Below are positions 38,089 through 46,133 of a stretch of DNA of 64,000 nt, piece after piece. The stretch spans positions 8,509 to 72,508 of the forward strand of contig JBPOIU010000019.1 in assembly GCA_052034255.1 (NCBI GenBank). The letters run 5' to 3'. The stretch comes from JADJEK01 sp052034255 (GTDB lineage: Bacteria; Planctomycetota; B15-G4; JADJEK01). The notes below the pieces were generated by a model, which was not told where the DNA came from, ran no database searches, and saw only the letters and a list, made by a program, of their open reading frames with translations. The first letter of the stretch is position 1, and each line of letters opens with the position of its first letter. The position numbers and the translations under genes are program-made.

Positions 38089-39585
38089 TCACGGCGCGCT
38101 GAACACGCCTCCGGTCGCCTCCGACAGCTCGCGCAGGAACGCGCGCGCATCGTCCTTCTCGGCCAACGCCACCGTCGATACGGCGATCCCGCGCGTGCGA
38201 TTCATGCGGCCGACGTGGTGCCTGATGCGCTGGAAGTATTGGAACTCGCCGGTCGACGGCGCCCCGTCCGACAACACGACGATCGTGTCCACGTCGTCGA
38301 ACGCATACGCCGCGCGCAGGCCATCGAAGAGATTGGTCTTGCCGCGCGCCTGCTGCCGCGCGAGGAACTTGTTCGCGTCCTCGAGCTTCGCCGGCGTAGC
38401 AGGGACGAGTTCCTTGGTCCACGCCGTCGCCGCATCACCGAACACGACGATCGAGAATCGCGCGGTCGGCGGCAATGCGGCGACCGCGGTGGCGAATGCC
38501 GCACGCGCGGTGTCGAGACGCGGCTTGCCGCTGCGATCCACCTCGCGCATCGACCCTGAGAGGTCGAGCACGAAGACGACGCGATCGCTGGCGACCGGCA
38601 AGCCGTAGAACTTCACGGCGGAGCGCGGCTCGATCGACTTGCCGCCCTTCGCCGGGATCGCGAACGTCGCGCCGTGGTGGGTCCACCACTCGCTCCAGGC
38701 TTTGACGTCGGGCGGGATCTCGAGTCCGGTGAGCTCCGACAGCGCGACGAAAGCCGCGGAGCGCACGCGTTCGCGCCGGTGCGCGAGCAAGCGCACGAGC
38801 GGTTCGAGGACGACCGCCTGCCGCAGGCGCGACGCGTCCCGCAGCGCGCTCGCGAGCCGTACGTCGATCGTCTCGCCGTCCACGTGCGCACGCAGCACGT
38901 CGGCCACGTGCTCGGCGGCGAGCTCACGGTCGTTGAAGCCGAGCGAATGCAGTGCCTCGGCCGCGACCGCCCCATCGGCATCCCCGACCAACTCCGTGAG
39001 GATCGGGACCGCGTCGGCGCGGTACGCGCGCGACAGGGCTTCCGCCGCGGCCGCACGCAGCAGCGAATCACCACCGGTGCGCGCGATCGCTTCGAGTGCG
39101 GGGCGCGCGTTCACCGGCTTGACGAAGCCCGCGGCCTCCACCGCAGCGAGCACGACGCTGGCATCGCGATCGGCGAGCGCGCGTTCGATCGCGTCCCCGG
39201 CGGCCGCATCGCCTCGTTCGCGCAGGATCTCGCACGCCGTCGCGCGCACGGTCGCGTCCTTCGCGCCGAGTCCGTGGTCCACGACGGCGGCGGTCACGGC
39301 CGCATCCTTCGATCGACTGATCGCGGTGAACGCGATGTCGCGCACGCGCGTGCGCGGATCGCGAGCGGCGATCGGCAAGACCAGCGCAACCGCATCCGCG
39401 CCGCATTGCTCGACCGCCGCTTTGGCGGCATCGGCGCGCGCGTCGTCGTCGTTCGCCTTGAGGTCCTTCTTCAGTGCCGGCGGAACTTCGCCCGCCACGC
39501 ACGTCGAACCCGGACTCTGCGAGAAACCCAACGAGAACCCCACCGCGCAGGCCATGGCCCACGCGCACGACACCAGCGATCTCAC
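38089..39585 (-). CDS. Exported HEAT-repeat plus von Willebrand A domain protein
   Basis: A 498-residue protein with a signal peptide (about 1-31), followed by about nine HEAT-like helical repeats (about 45-290, DARADAAKAAVEQCGADAVALVLPIAARDPRTRVRDIAFTAI and so on), and a C-terminal vWA domain (about 333-498) with an intact metal-binding DLSGS site (341-345). A conserved Trp-rich link (VKAWSEWWTHHG) joins them. vWA/HEAT fusions of this kind are common in Planctomycetota, usually as adhesion or scaffolding proteins; the ligand is unknown. The GTG start at 39585 has AGGAGG seven bases upstream and forms GTGA with the stop of the upstream small gene, so they are coupled. Confidence 0.82.
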   Translation of the reverse strand: MRSLVSCAWAMACAVGFSLGFSQSPGSTCVAGEVPPALKKDLKANDDDARADAAKAAVEQCGADAVALVLPIAARDPRTRVRDIAFTAISRSKDAAVTAAVVDHGLGAKDATVRATACEILRERGDAAAGDAIERALADRDASVVLAAVEAAGFVKPVNARPALEAIARTGGDSLLRAAAAEALSRAYRADAVPILTELVGDADGAVAAEALHSLGFNDRELAAEHVADVLRAHVDGETIDVRLASALRDASRLRQAVVLEPLVRLLAHRRERVRSAAFVALSELTGLEIPPDVKAWSEWWTHHGATFAIPAKGGKSIEPRSAVKFYGLPVASDRVVFVLDLSGSMREVDRSGKPRLDTARAAFATAVAALPPTARFSIVVFGDAATAWTKELVPATPAKLEDANKFLARQQARGKTNLFDGLRAAYAFDDVDTIVVLSDGAPSTGEFQYFQRIRHHVGRMNRTRGIAVSTVALAEKDDARAFLRELSEATGGVFSAP

Positions 39586-39866
39586 CCGGAAGCCTCCTGT
39601 CGATGTGGCGAGGGCGACCGCGCGACGCGAGCCCCGCGGGATTGGACGCGTTCGGCGCTCGAGAGATACCGCGAGACGTCGTCGAGCAGCTCCATCAAAC
39701 TCATGCGCGGCGGCGCGACGAAGATGCGCTTGCGACCGTCCTTCAATTCGACGTCGACGCGGCGCGCCAAGGTGTCATGGAACGGTTCGAGCACGAACGC
39801 GAACCGGGCGACGACCGGCGAACGCGACAACGCGAGGATGCGAGCGAGCGGATTGCGCGGATCCAT
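39582..39866 (-). CDS. Small protein of unknown function coupled to the HEAT-vWA gene
   Basis: A 94-residue protein with no membrane helix or signal peptide. It contains a short beta-strand cluster (RRVDVELKDGRKRIFVAPP) and a helix (SLMELLDDVSRYL), ending in a basic Arg/Ser tail. GGAG precedes the ATG at 39866 and the stop overlaps the next start (GTGA), both supporting a real gene. No family is recognised. Confidence 0.6.
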   Translation of the reverse strand: MDPRNPLARILALSRSPVVARFAFVLEPFHDTLARRVDVELKDGRKRIFVAPPRMSLMELLDDVSRYLSSAERVQSRGARVARSPSPHRQEASG

Positions 39867-39976
39867 GGAGCTTCTCCGGGACCACTTCGCCCGCAGATCA
39901 TGGAGAACGAGCCGGCCGACGGCTACCGGCGAGTCGCGTCATCCGCGGCGTTTCGGGTGGCCTGTCGCTCCGCTCG

Positions 39977-40011
39977 GAGAACGTGAATCAACTCGATGGA
40001 CTCACGTTCTC
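39977..40011 (-). terminator. Hairpin terminator of the cbb3 oxidase operon
   Basis: Perfect 10-base inverted repeat (39977-39986 with 40002-40011, GAGAACGTGA) with a 15-base loop, 41 bases beyond the ccoS stop on the minus strand. It lies before the start of the next minus-strand gene and has no T-run, so termination is inferred from position. Confidence 0.5.
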
Positions 40012-40051
40012 GGCGTCACCCGGTGGTGCAGGGCGCCGGCAGTCGCCGCGT

Positions 40052-40267
40052 TCAGCGCGCTCCGTCCGGCGCCCCTTTGCGCGTCGAAGGTGATCGATTC
40101 GCGACCTCGGAGGACCGGGCTCGGTCCGGCTCGTCGTCGAACAACATGCGGATCGCCGGGGTCTCGAGGTCGTCGAACTGGCCAGCTCGCGCCGCGCGCA
40201 CGTAGGCGACGAGCGCGGCCGCGACGAAGCACAGGGCCACGGGAACGACGACCCACAGGATCATCAT
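40052..40267 (-). CDS. ccoS: CcoS, cbb3 oxidase assembly protein
   Basis: A 71-residue protein with a single N-terminal membrane helix (about 2-24, ILWVVVPVALCFVAAALVAYV) followed by the family signature QFDDLETPAIRMLFDDE (about 31-47). CcoS is needed for inserting haem and copper into the catalytic subunit of cbb3 oxidase. The start overlaps the ccoI stop (ATGA at 40264-40267), so it is the last, translationally coupled gene of the operon. The C-terminal tail after the signature is longer and more basic than in most CcoS proteins. Confidence 0.9.
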   Translation of the reverse strand: MMILWVVVPVALCFVAAALVAYVRAARAGQFDDLETPAIRMLFDDEPDRARSSEVANRSPSTRKGAPDGAR

Positions 40268-42711
40268 GGCTCGTCTCCGAACGTGCGCGCGCGGAACGCC
40301 AGCGTCACCACCGTCAACGACGACAACGGCATCAACACCGCCGCGACCAGTGGATTGAGGACTCCGCTCATCGCCAACGCGACGTTGACGGCGTTGTACA
40401 CGAGCGACGCGCGCAAGCAGCGCCGGATGGCGGCGAGCGTCCGCCGGGAACCATGTAGCAACTCGAGCAGCGGCTCGAGGCCGGGCTTCGCGAGATAGAC
40501 GTCGGCGGCCTCCAGGCTCGCCTCGGCCCCACCGCTGACCGCGATGCCGACCGTCGCCGCGGCGAGCGCCGCCGCATCGTTGACGCCGTCGCCGACCATG
40601 AACACCCGGCGACCGTCCGCCAAGGCGGAGCGCACGCGTTCCAATTTGCGTTCGGGCGAGGCCAAACCCTCGATCGCGCGCTCGTCGAGCCCGAGGTCGC
40701 GGCCGATCGCGAGCGCGACCGTCGGTTCGTCGCCCGAGAGCAGCAGCACTTCGTGGCCCATGCGGCGCAGCGCGGTGACCGCGGACTTCGCGTCCGGCCG
40801 CAAAGCATCGCCGAGGCCACCGACGGCTTCGGCCTTGCCGTCCTGCGCGCAGACCACGGGTGTCAAGCCACGCACCCGCACGCGCTCGATCGCTGCTTCG
40901 ATCGCCGGCGGCAACGCGCCCATCGCCTGTCGGACGTAGCGCGGCGAGCCGACACGCAACTCCACGCCGTCGACCGTGCCCGCGACACCGAAACCGGTTT
41001 CGACCTCACGGCGCGTCACGACACCGTTCGCATCGCGCACTGCCTGGCGCAGCGCGACGGCGATCGGATGCTCGACGCCGGCTTCCAATGCGGCCGTGCG
41101 CTCCAGCAGGGCGGCCGGTCCGGTCCATTCGCACAACTGCATCGAGCCCGTGGTCACCGTGCCGGTCTTGTCCAACACGACCAGCGCCGGCGCGCACAGC
41201 GCTTCGGCGACGTCGGCGCCTCGGATCAACACTCCGCGCTTGGCCGCGCGGCCGAGAGCTACCGTCACGGCGAGCGGAGTCGCCAGGCCCAGCGCACACG
41301 GGCAAGTGACGATCAGTAGCGCGACCGCATGTTCGACGGCCCGTTCCGGGGACTGGCTCCACCACAGCGCCGCCGTGATCCCCGCGAGCAACAAGACGAC
41401 CAGCGTGAATCGACGCGCCATGCGGTCGACGGTGCGCACGATCGGCGACTTGGTCTCGGCCGCGGCGCGCACGGTCTCCATCAAGCGACCGACGCGCGTC
41501 TGCGTGCCCGACGCTTCGACGACGACGTCGACTTCGCCGCCCTGATTCCGCGATCCCGCCAGCACACGATCGCCGACGCCGAGTGTCCGCGGCTTCGATT
41601 CGCCGGTCAGGAACGCGACGTCGAACGAGCCGCTGCCGCGCGCGATCATGCCATCGACGGCGACGGTCTCGCCGTGACGCACGCGGATGCGATCTCCGCG
41701 CACCAGCGCTTCGATCGGCGTGTCGCGCTCGACATCGCCATCGAGCTTGCGTGCGGTCGCGTCGGTGACGGAGAACAACAGATCGACGGCATCGAGCGCA
41801 TCGCGCGAGCGCTTCTCCTGCAAGAAGCGTCCGACGAGCAACAAGAACACGACGACCGTCAACGACTCGAAGTAGGTGTCGCCACGGTCTTGGATCGTGT
41901 TCCAGGCGCCGAACGCGGTGCCGATCGTCAACGCGAGCGCGACCGGCAAATCCATGTGCGGCACGCGCGTGCGGATGGACGTCCACGCGCCCTGGAAGAA
42001 CACGCGTCCGGGCCAAGCCAGCGCCAGCAACGTGAAGCCGAGCGACACCGCGCGCAGCAGGAGGCGCGTCGTCGAGTCCATGCCCTCGAGATGACCGCCG
42101 TACAGCGCGAACGCGAACAGCATCGTGTTGCCCGCGCACGCGCCGGCGACGCCGAGATCGATCACGTGCTTCCGGGCACGCGCCCGCCGCGCGGTTTGCC
42201 GCGCGGCGCCACGATTCGCGTGCGGCGGATAGCCGAGGCCGTCCAGCGTCCGAGCAATCGTCGACAGCGCGACGCCGTCGCCGTCGTAGCGCAAGGTCGC
42301 GCGGCCGGACACGCGATCCAGGCGAGCATCGAGCACCCCGGGCAGGATCCGGGGCAAGCGCTCCACGAGCCACACGCACGCCGCGCAATGGACGCCCTCG
42401 AGAGCGAGGACGACTTCACGGCTACCGTCGGCGCAACGCGTCACGTGCTCCGCGGCGAACGTCTCGTGATCGAGGTTTTCGAAGCTCTTGCCGCTCACGA
42501 TCGCCGGGCGTCGCGCCTGCTCATCGCCTTGCAGCTCGTAGTAGCGATCGAGCTCCAACGCATGGATCGTCGCGAACACCGTCGCGCAGCCGGGGCAACA
42601 GAAGGACGGCTTGCCGTCGCCCGCGATGCGAGCGCGGGGCACGTCGAGTCCACAGTGCGCGCAGGCGACGGTCGCCGGCGGAGTCAGCGTCGCGCCACGA
42701 TCAATGGCCAT
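40264..42711 (-). CDS. ccoI: CcoI, copper-transporting P-type ATPase for cbb3 oxidase
   Basis: An 815-residue P1B-type copper ATPase. The N-terminus has a zinc-finger-like CxxC...CCxxC segment (Cys17, Cys20, Cys38, Cys39, Cys42) and a degenerate heavy-metal domain with CAAC (109-112). The transmembrane CPC (TCPCALGLATPL) is intact, as are DKTGT with the phosphorylated Asp, TGES and GDGVNDAAAL. CcoI supplies copper to the CuB site of CcoN. The start ATG at 42711 was chosen because it gives the family N-terminus (MAIDRG...CAHCGLDV); a longer frame begins inside the neighbouring gene. It overlaps the end of the SafE-like gene by 11 bases and its own stop overlaps ccoS. Confidence 0.93.
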   Translation of the reverse strand: MAIDRGATLTPPATVACAHCGLDVPRARIAGDGKPSFCCPGCATVFATIHALELDRYYELQGDEQARRPAIVSGKSFENLDHETFAAEHVTRCADGSREVVLALEGVHCAACVWLVERLPRILPGVLDARLDRVSGRATLRYDGDGVALSTIARTLDGLGYPPHANRGAARQTARRARARKHVIDLGVAGACAGNTMLFAFALYGGHLEGMDSTTRLLLRAVSLGFTLLALAWPGRVFFQGAWTSIRTRVPHMDLPVALALTIGTAFGAWNTIQDRGDTYFESLTVVVFLLLVGRFLQEKRSRDALDAVDLLFSVTDATARKLDGDVERDTPIEALVRGDRIRVRHGETVAVDGMIARGSGSFDVAFLTGESKPRTLGVGDRVLAGSRNQGGEVDVVVEASGTQTRVGRLMETVRAAAETKSPIVRTVDRMARRFTLVVLLLAGITAALWWSQSPERAVEHAVALLIVTCPCALGLATPLAVTVALGRAAKRGVLIRGADVAEALCAPALVVLDKTGTVTTGSMQLCEWTGPAALLERTAALEAGVEHPIAVALRQAVRDANGVVTRREVETGFGVAGTVDGVELRVGSPRYVRQAMGALPPAIEAAIERVRVRGLTPVVCAQDGKAEAVGGLGDALRPDAKSAVTALRRMGHEVLLLSGDEPTVALAIGRDLGLDERAIEGLASPERKLERVRSALADGRRVFMVGDGVNDAAALAAATVGIAVSGGAEASLEAADVYLAKPGLEPLLELLHGSRRTLAAIRRCLRASLVYNAVNVALAMSGVLNPLVAAVLMPLSSLTVVTLAFRARTFGDEP

Positions 42712-43426
42712 GGCAGCACGCTGGAACCACGTGCTCGGGAGCCACGGCCGAAGGCGCTGTCTGCGTCGTGGCCTCGAGTGCCTCGGCGCGACGCAACACG
42801 CCCCACAAGCTGACGACCGCGAGGATCGCGACCGCGATGCGCGGCACACGCTGATCGAGGCGCGAGCGCAACGAGCCCGCGCAGATCCCAGCGGCGACGA
42901 GCGCGGGCAACGTGCCGGCGAAGAACGCGACCATCACGCCGGCCGCCGCCAGCGGCGAGCCGGTACCGGCAGCGACGACGACGAACGCCCACAGGAAGCC
43001 GCACGGCAACAGCGCCGAGAGCGCGCCGAACCCGAATGCACGCGCGTTCAGCGACATCCGCGCGAGCTCTTCACGCAGCGGCGCGACGAGATGTTCGAGC
43101 GGAGCCAGCAGCCGTCGCATCGGATCGAAGCGCAACCCGACTTGCAGCGCACCCTTCGCCAGCACCGTGGCGACGAGCAGTCCGACCGCGAACCACAGAG
43201 CGCCGCGCTGGATGCCGATGCTCCACGCACCGGCATCGACGGCGTTGCCGAGGGCTCCGGCGAGTGCTCCGAGCGAGGCGTAGCTGACGAGGCGACCGAG
43301 CTGGTAGAGGGCGATCCGTCCCTTGCGTTTCGACGCCGACACCCAGACCAACGGGCCGCACATCGCCGCGCAATGCAGCGAGCCCGCGAAACCAGCACCG
43401 AGCGTCGACAACAGCAACGCGTTCAT
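42701..43426 (-). CDS. Sulfite exporter TauE/SafE-like membrane protein of the cco operon
   Basis: A 241-residue protein with about six membrane helices, a first helix containing GSLHCAAMCGP (about 15-25) and a later SALLPCGFLWAF segment (about 130-140). These Cys-containing helices are typical of the UreH/SafE-like copper-chaperone-related proteins found within ccoGHIS clusters; the usual role proposed is copper or haem delivery to cbb3 oxidase. The start ATG at 43426 overlaps the ccoH stop. The CCHGH at the very C-terminus may bind metal. Export of sulfite is only the family label. Confidence 0.8.
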   Translation of the reverse strand: MNALLLSTLGAGFAGSLHCAAMCGPLVWVSASKRKGRIALYQLGRLVSYASLGALAGALGNAVDAGAWSIGIQRGALWFAVGLLVATVLAKGALQVGLRFDPMRRLLAPLEHLVAPLREELARMSLNARAFGFGALSALLPCGFLWAFVVVAAGTGSPLAAAGVMVAFFAGTLPALVAAGICAGSLRSRLDQRVPRIAVAILAVVSLWGVLRRAEALEATTQTAPSAVAPEHVVPACCHGH

Positions 43427-43926
43427 CGATCGCCTCGCGCGGCACCGAGCTCTCGGCGCAAGGTCGCGGTGAAACGCTCGCCGGAGCGCTCCGCGACGAG
43501 CCGCACTTCCCACAGTCCCGGCCGCGGCTCATGCAGCGCGGCGACGTAGTCACCGGTCGTGGTGCGCGTCGCCTCGCCGGTCTCGATGCGGCTCGCGCGA
43601 GCGATCGCGCAGGCCTCGAACGAGATCGCCGCGTCGTCGATCGGTTGGCCGCCGCGGTCCTTCAGCACCACCTTCAGTTGGCCGCTCGCGCCGCCAAGGA
43701 CCGGTGCGACCAACTCGGCGTCCGCGCTCCAACCGAGACGTTCGTTGTCGGCGCGCTGGCGCGCGACGTCGTTCCATTGCGCGGCCTTGCGCTCGTAGTC
43801 GCGCTCGACGGAGAACGACGGATCGCCGGTCGCGTAGGCCAACAGGATCACTTGCATCGTGATGCAGAACACGAGCATCCCGACCACGACACCCACCCAA
43901 ACGCGACGCGCGACGACGGGCTTCAT
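43423..43926 (-). CDS. ccoH: CcoH/FixH, cbb3 oxidase assembly protein
   Basis: A 167-residue protein with one N-terminal membrane helix (about 8-32) and a periplasmic immunoglobulin-like domain (about 60-165) typical of the FixH family. The conserved GDPSFSVERDYERKAAQWN segment directly after the helix fits well. CcoH interacts with the CcoN subunit during assembly. Its start overlaps the ccoG stop and its stop overlaps the SafE-like start, so it is embedded in the coupled operon. Confidence 0.88.
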   Translation of the reverse strand: MKPVVARRVWVGVVVGMLVFCITMQVILLAYATGDPSFSVERDYERKAAQWNDVARQRADNERLGWSADAELVAPVLGGASGQLKVVLKDRGGQPIDDAAISFEACAIARASRIETGEATRTTTGDYVAALHEPRPGLWEVRLVAERSGERFTATLRRELGAARGDR

Positions 43927-45323
43927 GGCTTCTTCTCCGAACCACCGGCGAACAGCGGGCCGAGCACCGTGTGCACGGCGTCGAACACCACCGCGTCGCC
44001 GTGCTTCGCGCTCACGCGCACCAGCGCTCGACCGTTGTCGAAGCGTTCGCGCGGCACGATCAGCGTGGCATTGACTTCGACGTACCCGCGACCCGCGATG
44101 TGTTGGGTGCCGTCGGCGGTGAGCAGCGACACACCCGGCTCGGGCTGCAGCACGAGGTCGATCGCCGCATCGGCGCGGTTCTCGATCCGGATCGTCGCCG
44201 GAGTCGAGATCGAGCCGTCCGCCAACACCGTGAACTGCGCACCGCGCGTGCGCAGGAACTCGACCGCGAGCGTCGAGCGCTTCGCCAGCGCCGTGACCAG
44301 ACCGCTCAGCACGATCGCGATCAGCAACGGATAGAGCACGATGCGCGGGCGCAGCGTTCTCTTCGGCTTACCGGCAAGCGTCGCTTGGGTCGCGTAACGG
44401 ATCAGGCCGCGCGGCCGCTCGATCTTGTCCATCACGGCGTCGCACGCGTCGATGCACTGCGCGCAGCCCACGCATTCCATTTGCAGACCGGCGCGGATGT
44501 CGATGCCGGTCGGACAAGTCTGCACACACAGCTTGCAGTCGATGCAGTCGCCATGCGTTCGCGTCGCGCCGGTCTCGAGCTTGCCTCGCGGTTCACCACG
44601 CGCGACGTCGTAACCGATGACCAGCGAGTGCTCGTCGAGCAGCACCGATTGGAGCCGACCGTACGGGCACATCAGCGTGCACATTTGTTCGCGCACGTAC
44701 GCGAAGTCGATGAACATCGCCAACGTGGTGATCGCGACCACCGCGAACGCCGCCGGATGTTCCGCCGGCGACGTCGTGATCCAGCGCGACAGGCGCTCGG
44801 TACCGACGAAGTACGCCAGGAACACGTTCGCGATCACGAACGACAGCGCGAGGTAGACGACGAAGCGCAGCACGCGGCGCCATGCCGGCGCGCCTTCGCG
44901 CCCATGCTTGCCCTCGATCAGCCGCTGCAGCGGTCGATAGATCAACTCGAGGTACACGGTCTGCGGGCACGCGTAGCCGCACCACACCCGACCGAGCAGC
45001 GCCGTGAACCAGAAGATCCCGAGGAAGATGCCGACGACCAGCAGCGCGAGCAGCAGCGTCTCGGTCGCGAAGAACGTCGTCCCGAAGAACGTGAATTCAC
45101 GGTTCATCAGGTCGAGGAACAGCGCCGGCTTGCCCCCGATCCGCACGAACGGCAGCGCCGCGAACAATGCGATCAACGCCCAACCGATCACGCGACGGCG
45201 GTTCAGGAACCGACCGGGTGACAGCTTCGGGTCGATCCAGCGCCGCGAACCGTCCTGGTTCAGCGTGGACAACACCCGTTCGGGCGTCGGCAGCATGTGC
45301 GGGGGTTGTGGCGCCATGTTCAT
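43923..45323 (-). CDS. ccoG: CcoG/FixG/RdxA polyferredoxin
   Basis: A 466-residue membrane protein with about five helices and two 4Fe-4S clusters in the CIDCKLCVQTCPTG and CVGCAQCIDACDAV motifs (about 260-310), preceded by CGYACPQTVYLE (about 114-125) and CTLMCPYGRLQ. The C-terminal part (about 345-466) is an Ig-like periplasmic domain. CcoG is thought to reduce Cu(II) for delivery to cbb3 oxidase. The N-terminal start is ATG 45323 or 45317, separated by one codon; AAGG precedes the first. The gene is 19 bases after ccoP, so it belongs to the same transcript. Confidence 0.93.
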   Translation of the reverse strand: MNMAPQPPHMLPTPERVLSTLNQDGSRRWIDPKLSPGRFLNRRRVIGWALIALFAALPFVRIGGKPALFLDLMNREFTFFGTTFFATETLLLALLVVGIFLGIFWFTALLGRVWCGYACPQTVYLELIYRPLQRLIEGKHGREGAPAWRRVLRFVVYLALSFVIANVFLAYFVGTERLSRWITTSPAEHPAAFAVVAITTLAMFIDFAYVREQMCTLMCPYGRLQSVLLDEHSLVIGYDVARGEPRGKLETGATRTHGDCIDCKLCVQTCPTGIDIRAGLQMECVGCAQCIDACDAVMDKIERPRGLIRYATQATLAGKPKRTLRPRIVLYPLLIAIVLSGLVTALAKRSTLAVEFLRTRGAQFTVLADGSISTPATIRIENRADAAIDLVLQPEPGVSLLTADGTQHIAGRGYVEVNATLIVPRERFDNGRALVRVSAKHGDAVVFDAVHTVLGPLFAGGSEKKP

Positions 45324-45342
45324 CGGTCGTCGACCTTGGCGG

Positions 45343-45927
45343 TCAGGGATTGGCGGCGAACGGCGCGATCGCGTCGCCCTGCGGTTCCTTGCCGGGCTTC
45401 GGCGATTGCGCGAGCTTCGTCACGTACGACGCCAGCAGCACGATCTGCGTGTCCGTCAGTTGGTCCTTCCAGGTCGGCATGCCCTTCAGCACGACGCCGT
45501 CTTGAATGACCTTCGCGATGTCGGTGACGGCCTTGACGTTGATCCAGCGATCGTCGGTCAAGTTCGGCCCGACCATGCCCGTGCCGTCCGCGCGATGGCA
45601 TTGCGCGCACTTGGACCGGAATAGGCTCGCCATCCCGGCCATTGCCACCGCGTCGTCGCGGTACTTCAGAATCGTCGGCGCGTCCGGCGCGAGCTTGCCG
45701 TAGGTCGCGAGCAGCTGGTTCGCGTGATCGGCGACCTCGGCTTCGTACGCCTGGTCGAGCGAAGGTCCTTCACCGAAGTGGTAGTAGACCGTGTACGGGA
45801 ACGCGAACAGGATGGTCAGCCAGAACGTCCACACCCACCAACCGGGCAGCGGGTTGTCGTACTCCTGGATGCCGTCGTAGTTGTGGTCGAGGACCGACGA
45901 CGGATCGGAACCATGAACTTCGCTCAT
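45343..45927 (-). CDS. ccoP: CcoP, single-haem form of the cbb3 oxidase cytochrome subunit
   Basis: A 194-residue protein. One membrane helix (about 29-50, GWWVWTFWLTILFAFPYTVYYHF) is followed by a single c-type cytochrome domain with Cys107-Ala-Gln-Cys110-His111 and an axial Met within VLKGMPTW. Proteobacterial CcoP is about 300 residues and carries two haems; this short version has only one, as in Bacteroidota-type operons. The N-terminal LDHNYDGIQEYDNPLPGWW is the typical CcoP start. Its ATG overlaps the ccoQ stop (ATGA). Confidence 0.92.
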   Translation of the reverse strand: MSEVHGSDPSSVLDHNYDGIQEYDNPLPGWWVWTFWLTILFAFPYTVYYHFGEGPSLDQAYEAEVADHANQLLATYGKLAPDAPTILKYRDDAVAMAGMASLFRSKCAQCHRADGTGMVGPNLTDDRWINVKAVTDIAKVIQDGVVLKGMPTWKDQLTDTQIVLLASYVTKLAQSPKPGKEPQGDAIAPFAANP

Positions 45928-46133
45928 GACGTCTCTCCAGGCTGCCGCGACGGGGAGCGCGGCTCGAACACTCGATCGTCGTCCAACGGCATGTTTCCGC
46001 GCGTCTCGTAGAGCTCACGCCGCCCGAGCATCAGCCGCACGAGCACGCCGAGGAACAGCGCGAGGAACACGAACAGCGCGACCTGCTTCAGCGCGAGCAC
46101 CGACTCGGAGAACTGGATCTCAGCGAGAACCAT
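45924..46133 (-). CDS. ccoQ: CcoQ-like small subunit of cbb3 oxidase
   Basis: A 69-residue protein with one membrane helix (about 17-36, QVALFVFLALFLGVLVRLMLG) and a hydrophilic tail. It is placed between ccoNO and ccoP, where ccoQ always lies. It overlaps the end of ccoNO by 14 bases and the start of ccoP by four. Sequence alone would not identify it, since CcoQ is poorly conserved, but position and length agree. Confidence 0.8.
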   Translation of the reverse strand: MVLAEIQFSESVLALKQVALFVFLALFLGVLVRLMLGRRELYETRGNMPLDDDRVFEPRSPSRQPGETS

